DNA of 11,258 nt, taken from contig CAZVWJ010000067.1 in assembly GCA_964631325.1 (NCBI GenBank), forward strand, positions 1 through 11,258. Direction: 5' to 3'. Under the pieces are notes generated by a model. It saw only the letters and a program-made list of their open reading frames with translations, was not told the origin of the DNA and ran no database searches. Below are positions 1 through 6,572 of the stretch, one piece after another; positions within the stretch are counted from its first letter, which is position 1; each line of letters starts with the position of its first letter. The translations under genes and the position numbers were made by a program. This DNA comes from CAZVWJ01 sp964631325 (GTDB lineage Bacteria; T1Sed10-126).

Positions 1-11
1 AAGAACGATGG

Positions 12-49
12 ATTCCGGGTTTCCGGCGCTTCGCGCCTCCACCCGGAAT
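12..49. repeat. palindromic intergenic repeat (hairpin)
   Basis: Perfect 9-bp outer arms ATTCCGGGT (12-20) and ACCCGGAAT (41-49) enclose a second perfect 5-bp stem GGCGC (25-29) / GCGCC (33-37) with a TTC loop. Nothing here encodes protein. The architecture and the ATTCCGGGT...ACCCGGAATGACG wording resemble short dispersed palindromic repeats (REP/MITE-like) found between genes in many bacteria. Whether it is repeated in this genome cannot be seen from one copy. No T-run follows on either strand, so it is not a standard intrinsic terminator. Confidence 0.6.
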
Positions 50-204
50 GACGTTGAGGTGTTATTAGAAAGTTCTGTACGGCCAGTTAAGGGGCAATTT
101 GATTTTATTATAACTGATTTCCTGAATAATTGTTAAAATTCTGTTGAACCTGAATTCTCTGTCGTTTATGGAAAAACTATATCATCCGCTCCGGAGGTTA
201 AAAA

Positions 205-1323
205 ATGCTGCCTGATAAATTGAGTTCCAATCCTTATTTAAAGTTAGCGCTTTTTATTTTAAGCCTTGGAATTATGTTAGGATTTGTGGTCTGGTTTCGA
301 GACATTCTTCTGCCTTTTCTCCTGGCCTTTATCATTGCTTACATCCTGGATCCTTTAGTTGACTGGCTGGAAGCAAAGCTTTCCCTGGGCCGAACAGCGG
401 CGATTTTAGTGTTGATCCTGGTTATCTCAGTGATTACCATGCTGACCGGCTACTACTTAACCACACAACTAATTGATTTTGGTATCCAGCTCAGTAAAGT
501 TGCTGAAAATCCCCCGGATCTACAGGAATCCGTCCAAAAGTATCTTCCCGAAACTATTGCTAATCCTTTACTCCAGTATCTTCAACAACTAAAACCGGAA
601 ATAATCTGGAAACAGGCCCTGACTTATCTCCGGAAAAATCTGGTACAGATCACGCAAACCCTGGGTAAGAGCTCGACTTTCCTCTGGCTTTTCGCAACCA
701 GGACCTTTGGCGCAGTAGGAGCAATAATTAACGCCGGAGTTTTTGTTATAGTAACCATCTATTTACTGCGGGATTTTGATTTCCTGATTGCTCACCTGAG
801 AGACTATATTCCGCCAACACATCGGGATGAAATTATCAGTATAATTGATGAAATAGATGACCTGCTTCGAGCTTTTCTCCGCGGCCAGCTAATCGTCTGC
901 CTGATTATGGGCGTCGGGTATTCAACTGGTTTGTTAATTTTAGGTATTGAAGGCGCAATCACGGTTGGAATAATCAGTGGTTTATTAAATATAATCCCTT
1001 ACCTGGGGCCGGCCATTGGTTTTCTGCTCGCCGCCGGGATAGGTCTCTACCAGTCCGGTCTGAGCTTATGGATTATAATTGGTGTCCCCCTTGTCTTCGG
1101 ACTGGTGCAATTCCTGGAGGGAACGTTTTTAACTCCGAATATTGTCGGAAAACAGGTAGGGATAAATCCGGTCGTCGTGATTTTCTCATTTATGCTATTT
1201 GTGCGCTTACTGGGATTTATTGGTTTTCTGGCGGCAATCCCGCTGGCAGTGATTTTCAAAGTAATTTTCCAGAGACTGGCCCAGAAATACCGCCACTCTT
1301 CTTTCTACGCCGAAAATGATTAA
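205..1323 (+). CDS. AI-2E family transporter (PerM/UPF0118-type permease)
   Basis: A 372-aa polytopic inner-membrane protein of the AI-2E/PerM family. Members are proposed to export small molecules or ions (autoinducer-2, Na+/H+ exchange in some), so the substrate cannot be named here. Visible family features: N-terminal hydrophobic helices at about 12-30 and 33-50 with AYILDPLVDWLE; two helices at about 64-88; a soluble amphipathic segment at about 95-160; a helix at about 168-188; then the conserved block RGQLIVCLIMG (226-236), the IPYLGPAIG motif (264-272), LTPNIVGKQVGINP (309-322) and a final Gly-rich pair of helices at 323-355. Length is normal for the family. The ATG is preceded by GGAGG at 193-197, 7 nt away. 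It is monocistronic here and converges on pcrA, with only 2 bp between the stop codons. No transporter partner lies nearby. Confidence 0.9.
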   Translation: MLPDKLSSNPYLKLALFILSLGIMLGFVVWFRDILLPFLLAFIIAYILDPLVDWLEAKLSLGRTAAILVLILVISVITMLTGYYLTTQLIDFGIQLSKVAENPPDLQESVQKYLPETIANPLLQYLQQLKPEIIWKQALTYLRKNLVQITQTLGKSSTFLWLFATRTFGAVGAIINAGVFVIVTIYLLRDFDFLIAHLRDYIPPTHRDEIISIIDEIDDLLRAFLRGQLIVCLIMGVGYSTGLLILGIEGAITVGIISGLLNIIPYLGPAIGFLLAAGIGLYQSGLSLWIIIGVPLVFGLVQFLEGTFLTPNIVGKQVGINPVVVIFSFMLFVRLLGFIGFLAAIPLAVIFKVIFQRLAQKYRHSSFYAEND

Positions 1324-1325
1324 AG

Positions 1326-3503
1326 CTAAGCTAATTTTTCTAGTTTTGCATAGGCCAGAGCCAGGCGTTTTTTACCGACTGATTCAAAATCTATCGCTGC
1401 TACCGGCGAACTACTACTGCCGGTAAGCTCAATTAATTCCCCGGCTCCGAACTTGGGGTGCTTCACCCTGTCCCCGGGTTCAAAATCAAAATCCGTTTCT
1501 TTCTGTTTTTTGTTCCCTGAACCGGTGGAACGACTTTTCTTACGTTTTTGAGTGGTTTTTGACTCAACCGATTTAAAAGTATCCGTTTTCCTGGTTGTCA
1601 GCCCGGCTTCTTCAAGAAACGGAGAGGGATAATTCTGGTGTTCAGTGCCATACAACCGGCGCCGACGGCTCCAGGTACAATACAAGCGCTCCCGGGCTCG
1701 AGTGAATCCAACGTAACATAGGCGCCGTTCTTCTTCTTTTCTTTCCGGATCAAATTCTGAGTTACGGTGGGGCAGAAGTCCCTCTTCCATTCCAGCCATA
1801 AAAACAGCATCAAACTCCAATCCCTTGGCCGCATGAAGGGTCATCAGGTTAACGGCAGATTCATCCGCCTCGTAAGTATCCACGTCAGTGAGAAGAGTAA
1901 TTTCTTCAACAAATTTTTCCAGGGTGGGTTTCGCCTGTTCTTCGGCAAAATCAGCCGCCACCCGTTTCAGCTCCTCGATATTTTCCAGCCGTGACTCAGC
2001 CGTGTATTTATCTTCCTTTTCAACTACTTCCTCGATGTAATTGGTTTGCTCGAGAACCGCCTTAATTCCCACCAGCGGAGGAGCCTCACTTTTATCTGCC
2101 AGAGATTGGTAAAGCTCGTAAAAACCGGCCAGAGCGTTATGTGCCCGGCTGGATAATTCCCCGCTTTCCAGTAATTTTTCCAGTCCCTCCAGGCCACTGA
2201 GCTCATTATCCCCTGAATATTCCATCAGGGTCTGCTCAGTTTTCTGACCAATTCCCCGGGTCGGGGTGTTAATAATTCGCTGAAGTGAGTGATCATCAGC
2301 CGGATTAACAAGCAATTTTAAATAAGCCAAAAGATCTTTAATTTCCTTGCGTTCATAAAATCCAACGCTGCTGACCAGAACATAGGGCATATTTTCCCGG
2401 GTGAAAACTTCCTCAAATACACGGGTTTGGGCATTGACCCGAAAAAAGATCGCACATTCGCCCGGCGGGATATCGTGCATTTTTTCCAGTAATCTTATAG
2501 TTTCCAGCACGTATTCGGCTTCTTCGTAGTCGTTGCTGGCCGCGTAAACTTCCGGTTCCCTCCCTTGCTCTTTGTCAGTCCACAGTTTTTTCTCCTGGCG
2601 GCGGGAATTTTTACTTATTACCGCGTGGGCCGTGTCAAGAATTGGCTGGGTAGAACGATAATTACGTTCCAGCCGAATAGTAGTCGCTTCGGGAAAATGC
2701 TGTTCAAAATTGAGGATATTAGAAACTTCAGCTCCACGCCAGGAGTAAATAGACTGATCATCATCTCCCACTACCACGATATTCCTGTGTTTCTCCGAAA
2801 GTATTTTAGCGAGTTCAAACTGGGCCGGATTGGTATCCTGGAATTCATCCACTAAAAGGTGATTGAATCGTTTCTGCCACCGCTCACGGACGGTTTGATT
2901 GTTCTGGAATAATTTCACGGGGATAACCAGCAAGTCCCCAAAATCATAGGCATTGTTGGATCTTAATTTTTTTTCATAGTTTTGATAGATATCCAAAAAC
3001 TGCTGATCAACCTCCCCTTCCCTGGAATCAGCGTAGTTTTCTGCCGAAATCAATTGATCCTTTGCCCGGTTTATCCGGCTGGCCAGGGAGCGAGGCTTAA
3101 ATTGATCCGAATCAAGCTTGAGATCATCCAGTGTTTCCTTGATTATACTCAACTGGTCCCGATCATCATAAATACTGAAATTACGTTTTCGATCAAGCGC
3201 ACTAACCTCTTCCCTCAGGACCCGGACACCAAAGGAATGGAAAGTCCGCAGTTCGGGCTGGATACTTGTTTCACCGACCAGCTCCCGGGTTCTTTCCTGC
3301 ATTTCCCCGGCGGCTTTATTGGTAAAAGTCACACCAAGAATTTTGTAGGGCGGGACGCTCCGTTCACGAATTAAGTGAGCAATTCGATGGGTAATAGTTC
3401 GAGTTTTACCACTTCCCGCGCCGGCAAAGATAAGCAGAGGGCCGTCACCGTGGAGCACGGCTTCTCGTTGTTTTTCGTTTAAAGGATCAAGAATTCGGTC
3501 CAT
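1326..3503 (-). CDS. pcrA: ATP-dependent DNA helicase PcrA (UvrD/Rep superfamily 1)
   Basis: A 725-aa 3'-5' SF1A DNA helicase acting in nucleotide-excision repair, plasmid replication and removal of RecA or stalled RNA polymerase in the cytoplasm. All motifs are intact: Q motif LNEKQREAV (8-16), Walker A GAGSGKT (28-34), motif Ia TFTNKAAGEM (59-68), Walker B LLVDEFQDTN (216-225), motif III VVGDDDQSIYSWRGA (244-258), motif IV RLERNYRS (277-284), motif V MTLHAAKGLEFD (554-565) and motif VI ERRLCYVGFTRARERLY (592-608). A Lys/Ser/Thr-rich linker (about 638-670) leads to GDRVKHPKFGAGEL (677-690), the Tudor-like KFGxG tail that binds RNA polymerase in PcrA; this and the length favour PcrA over Rep. 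The ATG has AGGAG 8 nt upstream (3512-3516 on +). It lies 28 bp downstream of trpC on the same strand and is probably co-transcribed with it. There is no ligA or pcrB beside it. Confidence 0.97.
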   Translation of the reverse strand: MDRILDPLNEKQREAVLHGDGPLLIFAGAGSGKTRTITHRIAHLIRERSVPPYKILGVTFTNKAAGEMQERTRELVGETSIQPELRTFHSFGVRVLREEVSALDRKRNFSIYDDRDQLSIIKETLDDLKLDSDQFKPRSLASRINRAKDQLISAENYADSREGEVDQQFLDIYQNYEKKLRSNNAYDFGDLLVIPVKLFQNNQTVRERWQKRFNHLLVDEFQDTNPAQFELAKILSEKHRNIVVVGDDDQSIYSWRGAEVSNILNFEQHFPEATTIRLERNYRSTQPILDTAHAVISKNSRRQEKKLWTDKEQGREPEVYAASNDYEEAEYVLETIRLLEKMHDIPPGECAIFFRVNAQTRVFEEVFTRENMPYVLVSSVGFYERKEIKDLLAYLKLLVNPADDHSLQRIINTPTRGIGQKTEQTLMEYSGDNELSGLEGLEKLLESGELSSRAHNALAGFYELYQSLADKSEAPPLVGIKAVLEQTNYIEEVVEKEDKYTAESRLENIEELKRVAADFAEEQAKPTLEKFVEEITLLTDVDTYEADESAVNLMTLHAAKGLEFDAVFMAGMEEGLLPHRNSEFDPERKEEERRLCYVGFTRARERLYCTWSRRRRLYGTEHQNYPSPFLEEAGLTTRKTDTFKSVESKTTQKRKKSRSTGSGNKKQKETDFDFEPGDRVKHPKFGAGELIELTGSSSSPVAAIDFESVGKKRLALAYAKLEKLA

Positions 3504-3511
3504 ATTTATTA

Positions 3512-3516
3512 CTCCT
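3512..3516 (-). promoter_or_regulatory. ribosome binding site of pcrA
   Basis: AGGAG on the minus strand, 8 nt before the ATG at 3503. It lies inside the 28-bp trpC-pcrA gap, fixing the pcrA start. Confidence 0.75.
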
Positions 3517-3531
3517 GTAGGTTAAACTCAG

Positions 3532-4332
3532 TTACGTATCGTGACCAATTAATCTTACTATTCTTTGCTCAATTTCTGCCGGAGTTTCTGCCTCTTTCAG
3601 GAGGGAGGTACCAACCAGGGCTGCGTCCACTCCGCCAAGTTTTCGCAAATAATCAAAATCTTCTTTCGTTTTAATACCGCTTTCGCTGACTATCAATGAA
3701 TTTTCAGGGGCAAACTGCAGAACCTTTTTTGTCTGATCGAGGTCAGTGGTAAAGTCACCTTCCAACTGCCGGTTGTTTATCCCTAATATTGAGGGAATAA
3801 AAGTTAGTTTTTCAAGCTCGCGGCGATTATGTATTTCAACCAGCGGGGTTAAATTAAGTTCATTACAGAGTTGATTAAATTCACTTAATTGCTCTCGAGA
3901 TAGCAGGGAAACAATTAATAAAATTGCATCAGCGCCAGCGGCGGCCGCTTCATAGATCTGATAACGATCAATCATAAACTCTTTTCTGAGCAGGGGCTTG
4001 TCCAAAATTCGCCGAACTTTTTTAAAGACCTCCAGGTCCTGGCCAAAATATGGTTCATCGGTCAACACGGAAACAGCAGCCGGAGCTGAAGCCTGGTAAA
4101 CAGATGCTATTTCCGTAGCTGGAAGGTCGGTGATTTGACCGGCTGAGGGAGAACAGGGCTTGATCTCCGCAATTAGACTCACGTCATTACTTTCTCTCAA
4201 ACAGCGGGGAAAGGAACAATACGCTTCCCGCTCTTCAATCTCGTTTTTTAACTGCTCCAGCGGAACTTTTTCTTTACACTTCTCGACGTGTTCTTTTTTC
4301 TGTTCAACGATCTTATCGAGTATTTCTGACAC
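3532..4332 (-). CDS. trpC: indole-3-glycerol-phosphate synthase
   Basis: A 266-aa (beta/alpha)8-barrel enzyme that converts 1-(2-carboxyphenylamino)-1-deoxyribulose 5-phosphate to indole-3-glycerol phosphate, the fourth step from chorismate to tryptophan; cytoplasmic. Motifs follow the family order: SLIAEIKPCSPSAGQI (52-67, catalytic Glu56 and Lys58), the LLRKEFMID strand (114-122, Lys117), GADAILLI (133-140), the PLVEIH strand (163-168, Glu166), GINNRQL (184-190), IVSESGI (214-220, Glu217/Ser218) and the phosphate-binding end AALVGTSLL (237-245). Single-domain length is normal; it is not fused to TrpF. The start is GTG at 4332: an in-frame stop lies about 17 codons upstream with no better start between, and AAGGTGGT sits 9 nt before it. 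It is separated from other trp genes here and followed by pcrA. No leader peptide with tandem Trp codons or T-box motif is visible upstream. Confidence 0.96.
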   Translation of the reverse strand: MSEILDKIVEQKKEHVEKCKEKVPLEQLKNEIEEREAYCSFPRCLRESNDVSLIAEIKPCSPSAGQITDLPATEIASVYQASAPAAVSVLTDEPYFGQDLEVFKKVRRILDKPLLRKEFMIDRYQIYEAAAAGADAILLIVSLLSREQLSEFNQLCNELNLTPLVEIHNRRELEKLTFIPSILGINNRQLEGDFTTDLDQTKKVLQFAPENSLIVSESGIKTKEDFDYLRKLGGVDAALVGTSLLKEAETPAEIEQRIVRLIGHDT

Positions 4333-4341
4333 GAATTCATT

Positions 4342-4349
4342 ACCACCTT
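4342..4349 (-). promoter_or_regulatory. ribosome binding site deciding the GTG start of trpC
   Basis: AAGGTGGT on the minus strand matches the anti-Shine-Dalgarno consensus AAGGAGGT at 7 of 8 positions and ends 9 nt before the GTG at 4332. It supports GTG over the out-of-frame ATG between them. Confidence 0.7.
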
Positions 4350-4355
4350 GCTTCT

Positions 4356-4447
4356 TAAATACACGCTCTCCGAAAAGGGTCTAAAATCTCCTCACCCTGA
4401 CCCTCTCCCGCCAGGGGAGAGGGGACTTTTCGGAGAGGCTCTAAATA
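4356..4447. repeat. nested palindrome, possible miniature inverted-repeat element
   Basis: Outer arms CTCTCCGAAAAG (4366-4377) and CTTTTCGGAGAG (4426-4437) are a perfect 12-bp inverted repeat. Inside lies a second perfect 9-bp stem CCCTCTCCC (4401-4409) / GGGAGAGGG (4415-4423) with a 5-nt loop. Extended outwards to 4362-4441 the ends match at 13 of 16 positions, and TAAATA lies immediately outside on both sides (4356-4361, 4442-4447), so a 6-bp target duplication is possible (8 of 9 bases if read as TAAATACAC/TAAATAGAC). The central CACCCTGACCCTCTCCC wording resembles a dispersed repeat seen in many bacterial genomes. It sits between the divergent trpC and the 344-aa gene. Confidence 0.55.
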
Positions 4448-4530
4448 GACAATTAACCAGAAGCCATAAATTCTAACAGAAATTACCGATATTGTGGGAA
4501 ATTAGTGCAACCAGGCTGAAATCGAAATGG

Positions 4531-4556
4531 TTGACTTTTAAAGGTGTAATAGTCAA
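4531..4556. promoter_or_regulatory. TTGACT/AGTCAA inverted repeat upstream of the 344-aa gene
   Basis: TTGACT (4531-4536) and AGTCAA (4551-4556) form a 6-bp inverted repeat about 54 bp before the ATG at 4610; allowing one mismatch it is 8 of 9 (TTGACTTTT/AATAGTCAA). TTGACT also resembles a -35 box, but the best -10 candidate, TATAGT at 4557-4562, is 20 bp away, too long for a good sigma-70 promoter. It may be a promoter region with an operator, or chance. The gene's ribosome binding site is a weak AGGGT at 4596-4600. Confidence 0.25.
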
Positions 4557-4609
4557 TATAGTAGTGTGTATTTTTTGGGTTTAATATTTTATTTCAGGGT
4601 AATTAAATA

Positions 4610-5644
4610 ATGTCTGAAAAACAGGAATCACGGGGCGAGACAGTTAAAGAAACCGAGGAATCCCGGGTTGAGGAATCGGTGCGGATAGATAATCCGCAAC
4701 TGCTCGGAGACGCGGAACCATTTCTCGTCGGCTGGGGAAAATTTGAGGGTCCCGTGGAAAAAATTTTCGGGGGAATTTACTTTGAAATCAGCCCAGAAAT
4801 AGACCATTTCAAATCCTTCAACCTGGGCCTGTTTGACGAGCCGGAAAAACTGGACAATTTCTCGGTCCCGGATAAACCAATCCTCTTCCAGCAGGCTTTT
4901 GATAATCTACCAGAAGTAAGCGGTGAATTAAGTCAGACTGATCACAAGCAGGCTACTGAATCAGTTAAGAACTTCGTCTGGGATTCAGACAATCAACAGA
5001 AATTATGGGAGGCCGTGGAAGAATATAACGAAGAAGAGCTCTACGACTGGTGGTATAGACTGTTTAGCACGGTTGTTTTAAAAGGAAAATTAAAATTCCA
5101 GGCGGCCAATCAGCTCATTACCCAAAAAGCCCTGAGTCGAAGTATGAAAGGAGCACTGTCAGACAAACACCGGCGCTCCGAGGGAGAAAGCGAAGAGGAA
5201 GACGGCGAAGAAGAATCCCACCATTTTCTTTCCGTGGTCACAGTTCCCTTTAATGGAGTTTCACCGGAAGAATTACAAACCGGCGATCTCATCTTTGTCC
5301 GAGCCGTCGGGGCAATTTCCAATCATTTCCCGGAAGAAATGCAGTCGGATAGATATGATTTTGCCACTGTCCCTATAGAAGCAAAAACCCTGGGAGTGAA
5401 AAAAGCCCCCGAATTACCCCCATCTTACGAGGGAATACCGGAAAATTACTACGAAATTACTGCCAGATTTGGAGAAAATGAGGTAGGGGAAGGATATGTT
5501 TACAAGGACGAGAAAGTCAAACCCGCTTTTGAGATAGAAGAAGAAGAAAGCTTTGAATTTGACTACACTCTAATTCCCTTTTTCATCGGGGTTGGGTTAA
5601 TCTGCATTACCCTGGCAATTTCCGCTTACTGGATTTTTGGCTGA
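4610..5644 (+). CDS. hypothetical acidic protein with one C-terminal membrane helix
   Basis: A 344-aa protein that I do not recognise. In order: a charged, probably disordered N-terminus (1-27); a likely folded region at about 29-180 containing FLVGWGKFEGPVEKIFGG (38-55) and an aromatic EEELYDWWYRLF segment (141-152); a polar acidic linker, EGESEEEDGEEES (191-203); a second, beta-rich looking segment at 205-300 with LQTGDLIFVRAVGA (222-235) and VPIEAKTLGVKKAPELPP (254-271); a Glu-rich stretch, EIEEEESFEF (308-317); and one hydrophobic helix at 320-343 ending at the C-terminus. No N-terminal signal peptide is seen, so it is probably tail-anchored with the bulk in the cytoplasm. The ATG has AGGGT 9 nt upstream. 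It is a lone + gene between minus-strand trpC and rnz, and its stop is 12 bp from the rnz stop. Intact length and ordinary composition argue for a real gene; no function is assigned. Confidence 0.85.
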   Translation: MSEKQESRGETVKETEESRVEESVRIDNPQLLGDAEPFLVGWGKFEGPVEKIFGGIYFEISPEIDHFKSFNLGLFDEPEKLDNFSVPDKPILFQQAFDNLPEVSGELSQTDHKQATESVKNFVWDSDNQQKLWEAVEEYNEEELYDWWYRLFSTVVLKGKLKFQAANQLITQKALSRSMKGALSDKHRRSEGESEEEDGEEESHHFLSVVTVPFNGVSPEELQTGDLIFVRAVGAISNHFPEEMQSDRYDFATVPIEAKTLGVKKAPELPPSYEGIPENYYEITARFGENEVGEGYVYKDEKVKPAFEIEEEESFEFDYTLIPFFIGVGLICITLAISAYWIFG

Positions 5645-5656
5645 AAGAAGGGGGAA

Positions 5657-6556
5657 TCAGAGCTTAATTCTCTGGCCCGGCCGCGCATAATCAACCTCTG
5701 GAAACTCCCGGGCGGCTTCCTCAGCCAGGACACCAGGATCGTCATAACGCCGGCTGAAATGTGTTAACAGCAATTTATCGGCCTCAAGTTCTTCCGCCAC
5801 CCGGGCGGCTTCCCGGGCCGTCGAGTGAAATTTTGTTTCCGCTTCTTTTCTTTCCTCTTCTCGAAACATTCCCTCGTGAATTAAGAGATCGGGTTCATAA
5901 AAGGCCCGGGGAAAATCAAACAGAGGCCGGGTATCGGTTATATACACGACCTTCGGAGCCGGCGGCGGAGGTGAACTTACCTGGGCCGGTTTTATCGTCC
6001 GGCCATCCTCCAGCTCCACTTCTTGATTATCCTGTAATTTGCCCCAGAGTGGACCTTCCGGAACGTTCAGCTCGCGGGCGACTTCCGGGTGAAATTTTCG
6101 TTTTTTATTCCGACCGGAAATAACAAAACCGTAGGTTTCTACCCGGTGCTTCAGCTTTTTGGTCCCGACCCAGACATTTTTCAGAGTATATAACTCCTCC
6201 GCCCCCAGGGGCCGAAATCTCACTTCATAATGGAGCCGGTATTGCAGTAATTTTTCAGTAGAATTAACATAATCTTCAAGTTCCGGGGGACCAAACAGAT
6301 AGAGTGGCTCTTTTCCATTTTCCTGCCCCCGACGGATCAAAACCCCCGGTAATCCCAGCGTGTGATCCCCGTGCATGTGAGAAATAAATATAGAATTTAA
6401 CTTCACCCGGGAAACCTGGTGCCTGGCCAGGCGGGTCTGAATTCCTTCACCCGCATCGAGAAGATAATTTACGCCGTGACGGCGAACAACAAAACCAGGA
6501 GTCGGAAAACCGGGATCAGGCATAAATCCCCCGGCACCAAGAACGACTACTTCCAT
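5657..6556 (-). CDS. rnz: ribonuclease Z (tRNA 3'-end endonuclease)
   Basis: A 299-aa metallo-beta-lactamase-fold enzyme that cuts tRNA precursors after the discriminator base so that CCA can be added; cytoplasmic, two Zn ions, usually a homodimer. Metal-binding and catalytic motifs are intact: ISHMHGDHTLGLPG (58-71: His60, His62, Asp64, His65), KLKHRVETYGFVI (134-146, His137), VYITDTRP (204-211, Asp208), DLLIHEGMF (223-231) and LLLTHFSRRY (262-271, His266). The block FHPEVARELNVPEGPLWGKL (155-174) followed by DGRTIKPAQV is typical of the short bacterial form. I start it at the ATG at 6556, not further upstream: GGAGG lies 7 nt before it, the protein then begins MEVVVLGAGG as in the family, and a longer reading would overlap the end of nadE. 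The gap to nadE is 16 bp, so the two are probably one transcript. Confidence 0.95.
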   Translation of the reverse strand: MEVVVLGAGGFMPDPGFPTPGFVVRRHGVNYLLDAGEGIQTRLARHQVSRVKLNSIFISHMHGDHTLGLPGVLIRRGQENGKEPLYLFGPPELEDYVNSTEKLLQYRLHYEVRFRPLGAEELYTLKNVWVGTKKLKHRVETYGFVISGRNKKRKFHPEVARELNVPEGPLWGKLQDNQEVELEDGRTIKPAQVSSPPPPAPKVVYITDTRPLFDFPRAFYEPDLLIHEGMFREEERKEAETKFHSTAREAARVAEELEADKLLLTHFSRRYDDPGVLAEEAAREFPEVDYARPGQRIKL

Positions 6557-6563
6557 CCTCTTG

Positions 6564-6568
6564 CCTCC
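6564..6568 (-). promoter_or_regulatory. ribosome binding site deciding the rnz start
   Basis: GGAGG on the minus strand lies 7 nt before the ATG at 6556 and inside the 16-bp gap after the nadE TGA. It fixes the short form of rnz over an N-terminal extension of 21 residues that would begin inside nadE. Confidence 0.8.
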
Positions 6569-6572
6569 CGGT

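Noticed and set aside
99..139. Promoter of the permease gene
   Set aside because: Several TA-rich hexamers (TATTAT, TATAAC, TAAAAT) occur, but none has a -35 box at 16-18 bp; no specific promoter can be supported.
2982..3374. 130-aa plus-strand reading frame antisense to pcrA
   Set aside because: It lies wholly within the coding sequence of an intact helicase, has no motif and no good ribosome binding site; it is a shadow frame.
5761..6123. 120-aa plus-strand reading frame antisense to rnz
   Set aside because: A Pro/Arg-rich translation typical of the opposite strand of a G+C-rich gene, wholly inside intact rnz.
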